Shown here: positions 24,924 through 31,811 of the stretch, piece by piece
Layout of the letters: each line of letters starts with the position of its first letter
How positions within the stretch are numbered: the first letter of the stretch is position 1
NCBI RefSeq assembly: GCF_004912275.1
Contig: NZ_STGY01000065.1
Span: 1 to 51,583 of the forward strand
Reading direction: 5' to 3'
Length of the DNA stretch: 51,583 nt
Origin: Glycomyces buryatensis
GTDB lineage: Bacteria; Actinomycetota; Actinomycetes; Mycobacteriales; Micromonosporaceae
Notes under the pieces: model-generated
Seen by the model: only the letters and a program-made list of their open reading frames with translations
The model's database searches: none
Told to the model about the DNA's origin: nothing
Position numbers and translations under genes: made by a program

Positions 24924-25175
24924 ATGAGCTTCGACGAGCCTGAGCTGCCGGAGTGGATCGCGTGGATTCACCGGACCGAGCCGCCGGAATTCGATCCGGC
25001 GGGGTGCCTGCGGTGCGGCGGCGTCGGATACGTGGAGCGGCTCGACGACGGCGGCGACCGCTGGCTAGCACCGGACGGAGTACGTTCGCTGGTGCCGTTC
25101 ATGGTCTGCCCCGATTGCCAGGACCGACGCCGCGAGCCGGACGAGCCCTGGATCATCGGCGACGGCCTACGCTAG
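24924..25175 (+). CDS. Small zinc-finger-like protein, 83 aa
   Basis: From ATG at 24924 the protein starts SFDEPELPEWIAWIHRTEPP and carries two cysteine pairs, CLRCGG at about 32-37 and CPDC at about 62-65. They would make a four-cysteine zinc site like that of DnaJ-type or treble-clef fingers. It is acidic and has no other domain. A strong terminator follows. The first codons lack a clear ribosome-binding site; a longer upstream frame from 24852 covers the noncoding leader and is less likely. Confidence 0.6.
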   Translation: MSFDEPELPEWIAWIHRTEPPEFDPAGCLRCGGVGYVERLDDGGDRWLAPDGVRSLVPFMVCPDCQDRRREPDEPWIIGDGLR

Positions 25176-25209
25176 CGGCACCGAGGACTCCATCCTCCGG
25201 CCGACAGCT

Positions 25210-25242
25210 CTAAGGGGTACACACAAAGCGTGTACCCCTTAG
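25210..25242. terminator. Strong hairpin terminator
   Basis: Perfect 13-base arms (CTAAGGGGTACAC, 25210-25222, and its complement, 25230-25242) flank a seven-base loop. It follows the zinc-finger gene and could act on both strands. No long T tract follows. Confidence 0.7.
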
Positions 25243-25325
25243 CCTGATCAGCGAAAATACGAAGGGTACGCAGGGGCGCGTACTCTTTGGTGCACCAGCG
25301 GCAGGCAGTACAGATTCGAGATGTA

Positions 25326-25352
25326 AAGGCCCCCAACTGTGGCTGGGGCCTT
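25326..25352. terminator. Hairpin terminator
   Basis: Arms AAGGCCCC and GGGGCCTT enclose about ten bases and are followed by TCTT. It lies between the zinc-finger gene and the leftward membrane-protein gene at 25472-25720 and probably ends transcription of either. Confidence 0.6.
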
Positions 25353-25471
25353 CTTGGGCCGCGCGCGAAGCGCCTGCGGCTTTGGCAATCCAGGGACCAA
25401 GGGGGAGAGTCCATCTACCTGTTGTAGACCACAGTCGAGGCGGGGACGAGACAAATCAGTCCTGCCTGTGG

Positions 25472-25720
25472 TTACGGCCTAGGTGCAGAATTCTCCCGTT
25501 CCGCCTCTACCTCAACGTCCTGCCCTTCCGGTTCCGGCGGTGTCGCCGATCCGCCGCCCCGGAACAGCAGCGCGCGAGCGACATCGGCCAAGGCGTAGAG
25601 GATCGCGGGGCGTTGCTCGGTTGGTGCTCCGCGCAGGGAAACGAGCGCGATGAGAAGGCAGACGGCGGAGGGTATTGCAACCGCGACGGCGATCCAGGGC
25701 CCGAAGTTCGGGAGGTTCAT
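25472..25720 (-). CDS. Small membrane protein, 82 aa
   Basis: From ATG at 25720 the protein has one membrane helix at about residues 9-29 (WIAVAVAIPSAVCLLIALVSL), a short helical segment (PAILYALADVARALLFRGGG) and an acidic tail (EPEGQDVEVEAERE). It is read leftward on its own, opposite to the early genes. Function is not recognisable. The open frame extends to 25825, but the inner start gives the expected membrane-protein layout. Confidence 0.5.
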   Translation of the reverse strand: MNLPNFGPWIAVAVAIPSAVCLLIALVSLRGAPTEQRPAILYALADVARALLFRGGGSATPPEPEGQDVEVEAERENSAPRP

Positions 25721-26029
25721 TCCCCGATTGTCGCTGGTTACACAGTGCAATCGCAGGTGAGGATGGATGGGCCGGTGCACGTGCATCTGCCCAGTGTTGA
25801 CGCGTGTCGTACTCTCGAATCGCAAATGGCAGCGGCGGTCAAAGGTGGCTCTGCCAGGCCACTTACCGCAGATCTCGCGCCCGCGCGCGAGGAGAGACCA
25901 AATTACCTGGTCAATCGTTCCAAAAGCGCCAATTACGCTCCGTAGGCAACACCAGGCGGAGAATCTTCAGCTTTGCCGCTGCGGAAGAGGTTTGGAGCGT
26001 GTCGGGGTTGTCCCCCTGGTCCCGAATGC

Positions 26030-26280
26030 CCGATTCTGAAATCTATGAAGCTTTGATCACGAATGTCCGTTGTGACAAGACATGTTTAGAGTGATGATTG
26101 ATTCATGAATTACGAATGAGTTCATGAGTGGTGCGATTGATCTTGTTTCTTATTTATGATTGATTATCTTGATTGAACGCATTAGATATATAATGAATGA
26201 ATTATTATCTAATATGAATTAGATAATGATTAGTATGATCATATATGTGTATGCACTATTAGTGCGCTTATGCACTAGGG
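26030..26280. other. AT-rich island, candidate replication origin
   Basis: In a genome that is otherwise GC-rich this stretch is mostly A and T. It contains short repeats of GATTGA and ATTCATGA and a perfect hairpin ATTATCTAAT/ATTAGATAAT (26204-26213/26218-26227). GCACTA/TAGTGC (26253-26265) and two copies of ATGCACTA follow. No reading frame is convincing. DNA of this kind melts easily, as expected for an origin, but no initiator boxes were identified. Confidence 0.5.
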
Positions 26281-26492
26281 CCCTTGCATGGCGACCCCTT
26301 GCAGCGCACCCCCTTACGTCCCCCCTTGCGAGTAAGCCGGCGCGGCGCCGCCGGCGCGCGACCTGGCGGACACTCCCCCGTCGCGCGGCTACGCCGCTCC
26401 CCTGGTGACCCGCTGGCGCGTCCGTAGCGCGTTGCCTAAAGAGAGGCATGGGCGCGACCTAATGCCGCTCCCGTAGTGCGTGAGCCGCGCCC

Positions 26493-26534
26493 GTGGATAC
26501 CTGCCACACATCAACCGTTCAGTGGATACCTGCC
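26493..26534. repeat. Two direct repeats of GTGGATACCTGCC
   Basis: The 13-base words start at 26493 and 26522, 29 bases apart, and each is followed within 20 bases by AACCGTTC. They could be binding sites of a regulator or of a replication initiator. Confidence 0.6.
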
Positions 26535-26564
26535 TAACCGTTCGGGCAAAACCATGCCCTCCGC

Positions 26565-26594
26565 GTTGCATACATACCTAGGTATGTGTTGCAC
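26565..26594. promoter_or_regulatory. Palindromic site, copy 1 (ACATACCTAGGTATGT)
   Basis: A perfect 16-bp palindrome at 26572-26587 sits in a 30-base stretch that matches 31744-31773 at 26 positions. It lies upstream of the boxA-like stretch and the early genes, so it is a good candidate operator for the early promoter. Confidence 0.6.
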
Positions 26595-26662
26595 TTGACG
26601 GGCGAAGCTCCCAGCCTCGCGAGCTGTGCGTGAACGTCCGGACCCCGGTCGGGTGCGTGTGG

Positions 26663-26688
26663 CCTGTTGTTTGAGAACTGAACAGGGT
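26663..26688 (+). promoter_or_regulatory. rrn-leader boxA-like antitermination sequence
   Basis: TGTTGTTTGAGAACTGAACAG here closely follows the TTGTTTGAGAACT...A stretch known from actinobacterial 16S rRNA leaders, where boxA recruits NusB/S10 for antitermination. It is noncoding, rightward, about 110 bases before the first early gene and downstream of the palindromic site. I infer that it makes early transcription resistant to the many hairpins that follow. Confidence 0.5.
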
Positions 26689-26799
26689 GATTGACCAGCG
26701 AATACGCCGTTTCCTACCGTGCGAGTCGCACACGAGTCACACAGTTTCGGCTGTGCGTGTGCGTGCTCTCTCGGTTTAGGACAGAGAAGGGAAACCCTC

Positions 26800-26970
26800 A
26801 TGGCTATGTCTCGTAAGCACTTCCGTTCGATCGCTGCGATCCTCGCAGGTACCGACTTGACAGAAGAGCAGCGCAAGGAATTGATTCAGGAATTCGGACG
26901 ATTCTGCAAGTCGGAGAACTCGAATTTCAATTGGTCGACCTTTGAGGATGCGTGCCAGCCTGCGAAGTGA
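26800..26970 (+). CDS. Small protein, 56 aa, first early gene
   Basis: From ATG at 26800 the protein (MAMSRKHFRSIAAILAG) is basic at the start and helical, with a segment LTEEQRKELIQEFGRFC that could be a helical pair. GAAGGGA precedes the start. The upstream stretch carries CGGTTTAGGACAG, a variant of the SAS-like element. No family is recognised, but short proteins of this shape at the head of early phage operons are common. Confidence 0.65.
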   Translation: MAMSRKHFRSIAAILAGTDLTEEQRKELIQEFGRFCKSENSNFNWSTFEDACQPAK

Positions 26971-27052
26971 CCCTATCGGGTGAGTGAGACACGGGGCGAT
27001 TCCGTCCCGTGTCTTTTCTTTCTCGGATTAGGAACACGAGAGGGACAGCAGA

Positions 27053-27271
27053 ATGCCGTATCAAATGCGAGAGTATTCGGTCACGTTCAGTGGATTCACG
27101 TTCAAATGGTGGCCGTATATCGGTCGTGGCAGGTATATCAACGTCTTTCATGGGTCAAATATGCGACCCGTGGCAGCAATTACCGTTTGGGATTTCGAGC
27201 GTGACCGGACCACGGTCACGTCATATGACGAATTCCTGAAACCGTGCATCGATTATGTGAGAGATGCCTAG
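27053..27271 (+). CDS. Small hypothetical protein, 72 aa
   Basis: The protein (MPYQMREYSVTF) is rich in aromatic residues and predicted to be beta-sheet with a short helix at the end. It is preceded by a hairpin (26987-27014) and the CGGATTAGGAACACGAG element. No family is recognised. Base composition is lower in GC than in the late genes. Confidence 0.65.
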   Translation: MPYQMREYSVTFSGFTFKWWPYIGRGRYINVFHGSNMRPVAAITVWDFERDRTTVTSYDEFLKPCIDYVRDA

Positions 27272-27335
27272 TCGGTTATTGGCTCACGTCTTGCACGTGA
27301 GCCGCTATCCGGATTAGGAACAGAGAGGACATGAA

Positions 27336-27704
27336 ATGTCCGAAGACAAGGAAGATCGCGCGCATTGGGAATCGATCGCTTTCAGCGATGAGTATTCCGA
27401 GGCAGAGCGGAAGGCCGCGCGACGGAAGGTGAATCGCTTCATCTATCAGAGCATGACCTATTTCGATGCTGTGCGGATGATTCGCGAAGATGCGCGCGAA
27501 TGGTGGGACACCGAGTATTACGGGAAACTCACGATGTGGAGTCTAGTTAGCGACATCACTAATACGGTCGCGCTGGACTACGGCGTGACCGGTGCGGTTT
27601 CCCTAGATCATCAAGGGAATGCATTGAGTGACGCGTATCAGATCGTGCTGAGGCACTATCACGAGTTGCGAGGGTGGTATATCCACCCGGACTTTCTGGA
27701 CTAA
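27336..27704 (+). CDS. Hypothetical protein, 122 aa
   Basis: The protein is acidic and helical (EYSEAERKAARRKVNRFIYQSMTYFDAVRMIREDAREWW) with an aromatic C-terminal third. GAGAGGAC five bases before the ATG is the ribosome-binding site. The leader has the full hairpin (27281-27303) plus the CCGGATTAGGAAC element. No family is recognised. Confidence 0.7.
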   Translation: MSEDKEDRAHWESIAFSDEYSEAERKAARRKVNRFIYQSMTYFDAVRMIREDAREWWDTEYYGKLTMWSLVSDITNTVALDYGVTGAVSLDHQGNALSDAYQIVLRHYHELRGWYIHPDFLD

Positions 27705-27784
27705 CTCCTAGCTAGTGAGTCGTCTACAGGCCACGATCCCTAGGTCTGTAGACGCGCTCACGAGACTAGGAGAGGAGAACCCGA

Positions 27785-27964
27785 GTGTTCTATGAAGTCG
27801 TCATGATCCATTCGGACGGATTCCGTAGCTTGATAGCCGAATACCAAACGACGCGACGCGCTTTCGAACGAGTCGACAAGCTGAACAAAGCGCGTACGGC
27901 TGTTGAGAAAACGATTATGTCCAATGGCGCACCTCTCATTGAGTACATGGTGCGATCCAACTAA
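27785..27964 (+). CDS. Small protein, 59 aa
   Basis: A GTG start with GGAGAGGAGAAC upstream gives a 59-residue protein that begins MFYEVVMIHSDGFRSLIAEY and looks like a small alpha-beta domain (RRAFERVDKLNKARTAVEKT). A hairpin (27721-27754) and a degenerate SAS-like stretch lie before it. It ends 14 bases before the next gene. No family is recognised. Confidence 0.62.
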   Translation: MFYEVVMIHSDGFRSLIAEYQTTRRAFERVDKLNKARTAVEKTIMSNGAPLIEYMVRSN

Positions 27965-27978
27965 CGCAGCAAAGGAGC

Positions 27979-28347
27979 ATGAAAGCAATGGGCAACAGAT
28001 TGCCTATCGAGATAGAGTGGATTGAAATCCACCCTAACGCTGAAATCGAGTTCCGACGTGGTGCCCCGTGGTGCGAGTCCGGTCGGATCGATGGAATTAA
28101 GTTCAACGCCCGGTATTGGGTGGTCGCGTTCGATGAACCTCGACACTTTCAACTCATAGGGGAAGCGTCGCAGCGGGTTCGTAAGGGTTGGGCGAATTTC
28201 GGTTCGCGTAACGAGAGAATGAATGAAATGTTCGCTGACTTGGCGGAAGCCTCGAAAGAGACGCTGTTCTTTGTCAGCCGAAATCAGCGAATCAGCGATA
28301 TTCAGAGCGAATACGACTGGCGTACGCCGTGGTTCGTTCGCGGTTGA
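27979..28347 (+). CDS. Hypothetical protein, 122 aa
   Basis: The protein (IEWIEIHPNAEIEFRRGAPWCESGRIDGIKF) is strand-rich at the start and helical in the second half (SRNERMNEMFADLAEASKETLFFV). AAAGGAG precedes the start. It follows the 59-aa gene by 14 bases and has no hairpin or SAS of its own, so it is probably read with it. No family is recognised. Confidence 0.68.
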   Translation: MKAMGNRLPIEIEWIEIHPNAEIEFRRGAPWCESGRIDGIKFNARYWVVAFDEPRHFQLIGEASQRVRKGWANFGSRNERMNEMFADLAEASKETLFFVSRNQRISDIQSEYDWRTPWFVRG

Positions 28348-28427
28348 GCCTAACCGTTTGCATGATCCGTGAACCCAAGGGTTCATGGGTTGTGTCCTCG
28401 GATTAGGAACACGAGAAAAGAGGATGC

Positions 28428-28673
28428 ATGGAACCCTTCGAAACGTGCGACTGCCATAACCCGCAGAGAGCACACGGGTACATGTTCACCATTTACGGAT
28501 TCAATTACGGCGAGTCCGTTCTAGATGGCACTGAAACGGATTACTTCGATTCGTACCGGTGCAAGGAGCATGGCGATATCCAACCGCCGGAAACCATCAC
28601 GATCAACGATCAGGAATGGTACCTGATCGAATGGTCATATACCCCTATCAAGCGAGTGGAGGCGTACGCATGA
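28428..28673 (+). CDS. Small cysteine-containing protein, 81 aa
   Basis: The N-terminal CDCHNPQRAHG and the later YRCKEHGD stretch contain cysteine and histidine pairs that could bind a metal, in the manner of a zinc ribbon. The remainder is beta-rich. A hairpin (28370-28385) and the CGGATTAGGAACACGAG element precede it, then AGAGGATG before the ATG. It overlaps the next gene by ATGA. Confidence 0.68.
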   Translation: MEPFETCDCHNPQRAHGYMFTIYGFNYGESVLDGTETDYFDSYRCKEHGDIQPPETITINDQEWYLIEWSYTPIKRVEAYA

Positions 28674-29200
28674 CCGATATCTTGGATATCGAGGATGAGG
28701 TCACGTTCTCAGAGGAGTACGAAGAGCCGCTTAGCGCGTCTACGGCGCGCGAAATTGCAGCGGCCTACCAGTCACCCGGGGCCGTTGGTTCCGACCTCGC
28801 AGCGTTCGCTTCAACGGGTGCGCTGAACCCTGGCGTACTCGACGATATCGAGCAGACGCGCTCATGGTTCCGCAGGGTGGGAGAGAACCCGTACCGCGCG
28901 GACTTGGACGCGCTGGAATCGTGGGCGAAAGACAACCGCCCGGTACCGAATTGCGCGATCACGTCGGACGGGTACACGATCGATGAGGGCGGGACCTGTT
29001 ACGCCTTGCTTGACGGACCCCAGCGCGTGACTGTCGAGTACGTGAACGAAGCGCAGTACGCAGAGTACGGGAACGCGCGCGACTACCCGTCATGGTTTGA
29101 AGTCGTGATCACGATCGAAAACCTTTACGACGAAGGCGGGTCATGGACTGGCGGAATCGACGCGCGCGAGCTTTACAACGATCGCGCGAACCTCCCCTAG
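28670..29200 (+). CDS. Hypothetical acidic protein, 176 aa
   Basis: The ATG at 28670 overlaps the previous stop (ATGA). The protein is strongly acidic at the start (ILDIEDEVTFSEEYEEPLS) and predicted alpha-beta later, with aromatic and glycine residues near the end (GGSWTGGIDARELY). Size and acidity fit small early host-takeover or DNA-mimic proteins, but this is only a thought. No family is recognised. Confidence 0.65.
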   Translation: MTDILDIEDEVTFSEEYEEPLSASTAREIAAAYQSPGAVGSDLAAFASTGALNPGVLDDIEQTRSWFRRVGENPYRADLDALESWAKDNRPVPNCAITSDGYTIDEGGTCYALLDGPQRVTVEYVNEAQYAEYGNARDYPSWFEVVITIENLYDEGGSWTGGIDARELYNDRANLP

Positions 29201-29280
29201 CCGCTAGGGCGGTTATTGGCTCACCCGATGCACTCGGGTGAGCCTTTATCCGTTCTAGGGACGGACAGAGAGGAGAGGAC

Positions 29281-29529
29281 ATGTCGGAGGAAAAGCGCTT
29301 CACGCTGTTCAGCGAATGCGGGAATCGGAGAACGTCACTTGTGCTTGAGACTGATTTCCCGAGTGTCGAACTCGCGAGAGCGGGTGCGATTGAACGGGTT
29401 GCGATTCACAATCCGTGGCTGAATGAAGGGGAGCTAGCGAACGCGGTTGAGCCGCTGCAATCGCTTGGTCTCGAAAAGTCAATCAAGGTGAACGGCTTCA
29501 CGTACTCGATTAGGCCGATTAGAGCCTAG
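29281..29529 (+). CDS. Small protein, 82 aa
   Basis: The protein begins MSEEKRFTLFSECGN and is predicted alpha-beta. Its leader has a hairpin (29218-29244) preceded by CGGTTATTGGCTCAC, a word shared with two other genes, then a degenerate SAS (CCGTTCTAGGGAC) and AGGAGAGGAC. No family is recognised. Confidence 0.65.
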   Translation: MSEEKRFTLFSECGNRRTSLVLETDFPSVELARAGAIERVAIHNPWLNEGELANAVEPLQSLGLEKSIKVNGFTYSIRPIRA

Positions 29530-29631
29530 TCGGTTATTGGCTCACAGTCGAGAGGCTGTGAACCGATATCCGGGATAGGACTATTCCGCAGCCTGCTAAA
29601 ATATGGTAGGCGTGACACGAGAGGATCGAAC

Positions 29632-30354
29632 GTGGCAGACTACGAAATCGGGAAATACGAGAAGTCCCGATTCAAAGACAAGAACGTCCCCATCCGCTTG
29701 CGGGTCGGACACATCGAGTTCATGCGCGACTATTACGCCAAGACTGAGGCGGAATTGCACTCGCGCATTCAGGCAGATCTGAGCAACAATCCTGAGTTGG
29801 AGATCATCACTCCGCAGGACATGAACGCCAACCGGATGCCGCAGAGTCCCTCACCCCGACTGCACGTGATGGACAGCGGAGCGCTTGGGGTCAATACCGA
29901 TCCCAACCTTAAGCACGTGATGCGGGTGGATGTGGAGCGCGTGTGCGTTCCGATCGAATCCCCCGAAACCGTTCAGGTCAAGCTCAAGGTGGGAGTCCTC
30001 ACGATCCTCCGTGAATACTCTGTGACCACGGTTGAGGAGCTGTCCCGTTCGGTCGCGAGCGACTTGGACGCGATCCCGAATCTGGAGTTCGACTCCGTGT
30101 ACACGCTCTCGATTCACATGGACGTGATCGAGGATGGCGGGAACGGGTCGGTGTGCGTTTACCGATCGCTTCCGATGCCTGATGAGGAGTCGCGCAAGAT
30201 CACGGACCACATGGACCGGATGCTAGCGATGCATGACGCGCTCCGATACCGCGCGCTCGCGTCCGTGCCGCTGTCCAAGCCGTACGGGCATGGCAAGCGG
30301 TACGCGCACACGCACCAACTCAAGTCGACAGAGAAGTTCGTTCCGGTCGGGTGA
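29632..30354 (+). CDS. Hypothetical protein, 240 aa, with internal duplication
   Basis: The GTG start at 29632 gives 240 residues. Two segments, about residues 19-57 and 114-152, resemble one another (VxVxLxVG ... Y ... T ... EL ... DL ... PxLE, 14 of 39 identical). This shows a duplicated small alpha-beta unit. The C-terminus is basic and histidine-rich (YGHGKRYAHTHQL). No family is recognised. Its leader has the shared CGGTTATTGGCTCAC word, a hairpin (29539-29564) and CCGGGATAGGA. A strong terminator follows. Confidence 0.72.
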   Translation: MADYEIGKYEKSRFKDKNVPIRLRVGHIEFMRDYYAKTEAELHSRIQADLSNNPELEIITPQDMNANRMPQSPSPRLHVMDSGALGVNTDPNLKHVMRVDVERVCVPIESPETVQVKLKVGVLTILREYSVTTVEELSRSVASDLDAIPNLEFDSVYTLSIHMDVIEDGGNGSVCVYRSLPMPDEESRKITDHMDRMLAMHDALRYRALASVPLSKPYGHGKRYAHTHQLKSTEKFVPVG

Positions 30355-30377
30355 CCTCACCCGGTCACGCTCACGAG

Positions 30378-30409
30378 AAAACCCGCACCGGGTGACCGGT
30401 GCGGGTTTT
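30378..30409 (+). terminator. Rho-independent terminator
   Basis: Perfect 13-base arms (AAAACCCGCACCG and its complement) enclose six bases and are followed by a T run. It ends the first cluster of early genes after the 240-aa gene. Confidence 0.9.
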
Positions 30410-30493
30410 TTCATGCCCTGCGGAACCCGCTGTGAGCCTCGCAGGGACGCGAACGGACCCAACCGCGAACCCTGGTCAGCCTCTCGGGATACG

Positions 30494-30519
30494 AGCGGCC
30501 TAGCACTCGCTAGGCCGCT
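30494..30519. terminator. Hairpin terminator
   Basis: Arms AGCGGCCTAGC and GCTAGGCCGCT (11 bases) enclose ACTC and are followed by TTCC. The word AGCGGCCTAGC occurs again at about 30569-30579 without a partner. It is a second terminator or a site left by rearrangement. Confidence 0.6.
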
Positions 30520-30949
30520 TTCCTGTTGCCCCCCAATCGGATGCGACCGAATCGGAAGGCATCGTTTAAGCGGCCTAGCGTCGATTCTGAGAGCCTCACA
30601 GTGGACTCAGGTAGTCAGAAGGTAGTCAGGTAGTCCGCATTCGAGAGAGCGACACTGAGGCTGTCGCGTACCGCGAGGGAGCGGCGCCGCCGGCCAGGTC
30701 AACGAAATCCCAGGTCAGAATCCGACATTTGGTCAATATGTCTATGAAACGGATATCGGACATATGGCGCAGAGGTGCCATATGGGGCATATGCACAATA
30801 TGGTATGAAGGTGATCTATGGTGCATATGCCGCATAAAGGATCTGCCCTCGATGGCCGGGCCTTCCGCGTACGCGACCCTGGCAGCTTCTCTAGGGGCGC
30901 GGGCACCTGGCAGGTTCCAGGGTAGCGGGCGGCGAGGTCCGGCCGCTTC
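30520..30949. other. Noncoding stretch with CATATG cluster
   Basis: No frame on either strand has good coding character. At 30761-30829 CATATG occurs four times (30761, 30779, 30788 and 30824) within 70 bases. Together with the low-GC setting this suggests a promoter or binding region. It lies between the terminators of the first early cluster and the 3' end of the leftward gene at 30950. Confidence 0.45.
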
Positions 30950-31306
30950 TCAGGCGTCCGTCTCGACCCGCGGCACGCGGAGCGCTACGCCGGTCGCCGC
31001 CTCGATATTGGCGGCCCAGTCATCCAGGTACGCCTGGCGGCCAGCCTCGCAGCTAGCGCCTTCACACTCGAAGATCGCCCACGTGAGGCGGCCCCCGGCC
31101 TGAACGAAATCGTCGTCGGCTCCGCACCGCCACAGCTTCGCCGCCTCGGCGATCTCGGGTTTGAACACGGCCGCCGCATCGAGCAGCCGCTGAGTTTCCA
31201 GGTGGGCGATGACGCGGTCTGTCAAGGGCGGCGAGAACACCGGCGTGATGGTCAGGGCGATCGGGTCGAGGTCCATCGACACGTAATGCCAGTGCGGGTG
31301 CTCCAT
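30950..31306 (-). CDS. Hypothetical protein, 118 aa
   Basis: ATG at 31306 is preceded by AGGATGAGCGC, a good ribosome-binding site. The protein (MEHPHWHYVSMDLDP) is acidic with two cysteine spots (WRCGAD, FECEGASCEAG) and helices at the middle and end. It is read leftward, convergent to the early genes. No family is recognised. Confidence 0.6.
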   Translation of the reverse strand: MEHPHWHYVSMDLDPIALTITPVFSPPLTDRVIAHLETQRLLDAAAVFKPEIAEAAKLWRCGADDDFVQAGGRLTWAIFECEGASCEAGRQAYLDDWAANIEAATGVALRVPRVETDA

Positions 31307-31417
31307 GCGCTCATCCTAGTGCGGAGTCGGGGACTACCCCTCCCCTCGATACCCCACCCCGGACCCTCCCCCCGGCACACCCCCCTACCCCGGGCACCCC
31401 ACCCCGGCCGCCACGCC
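31307..31417 (-). other. G-rich minus strand stretch
   Basis: Between the two leftward genes the plus strand is a run of C tracts (about 31335-31415), so the minus strand has many runs of three to five G. Several quadruplex arrangements are possible. There is no coding signal. Confidence 0.45.
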
Positions 31418-31750
31418 CTACCCGATCAGCCCGGGGTGGCGCGGCGCCGGCCGCGCCCGCGGCGGCCTCGCCCCCGCCGTCTCTTGCCCGTTCTTCTTGT
31501 GGTGATGGAACCCGCAGAGGGCTTGCAAGTTCGACAGGTCGTGGTTGTCGCCGGGCTCGATGTGGTCCACATCGGTCGCCGGGACCTCGCACGGCTCCCC
31601 GGTGTCGGCCCGGAGCCATTGGCACCGCCGCCGGTCCCGCTCCATGACGAGACGGCACCGCAGCGGCCAGTCCGCCGGGAGCCGTTCGCCGCGCCCGCTC
31701 GGGCGCTCTGACCAGCCTGAATATAAAGAAGCACACCCCTCATGTTGCAC
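31418..31750 (-). CDS. HNH endonuclease
   Basis: The 110-residue protein has RCQWLRADTGEPCEV and the HNH core VDHIEPGDNHDLSNLQALCGFHHHKKNG, including the DHI, the N and the FHHHK elements that bind the metal. Such nucleases often help terminase cut DNA, but this one lies far from the terminase genes and reads the other way, so it may act as a free-standing homing-type nuclease. The start is uncertain: GTG at 31750 lies within the palindromic site, and a shorter start at the ATG of MERDRRRC is possible. Confidence 0.8.
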   Translation of the reverse strand: MQHEGCASLYSGWSERPSGRGERLPADWPLRCRLVMERDRRRCQWLRADTGEPCEVPATDVDHIEPGDNHDLSNLQALCGFHHHKKNGQETAGARPPRARPAPRHPGLIG

Positions 31751-31773
31751 ACATACCTAGGTATGTGTAACAT
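31744..31773. promoter_or_regulatory. Palindromic site, copy 2 (ACATACCTAGGTATGT)
   Basis: The perfect 16-bp palindrome at 31751-31766 lies in a 30-base stretch matching 26565-26594 at 26 positions. It sits between the divergent HNH gene and the rightward gene at 31812 and could control both. It also occupies the place taken by a hairpin in other SAS leaders. Confidence 0.6.
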
Positions 31774-31811
31774 TCGAGCTACCGGATTAGGAACCGAGAG
31801 AAAGGACAGAC

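Larger units (their letters stand above)
25721..26799. promoter_or_regulatory. Noncoding control/origin region
   Basis: More than a kilobase has no convincing gene. In order it holds an AT-rich island (26030-26280), a GC-rich segment, two copies of GTGGATACCTGCC, a 16-bp palindrome within a 30-bp repeated site, a stretch like the rrn boxA leader, and an SAS-like element just before the first early gene. The rightward early promoter must lie here. The island is the best origin candidate in the window. Confidence 0.55.

Noticed and set aside
26595..26624. Early promoter with TTGACG at 26595
   Set aside because: No acceptable -10 box occurs 16-18 bases downstream, so I did not list it as a promoter.
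30729..31103. Rightward 124-codon frame over the CATATG cluster
   Set aside because: It overlaps the better supported leftward gene at 30950-31306, and its first part is low-complexity from the CATATG words.
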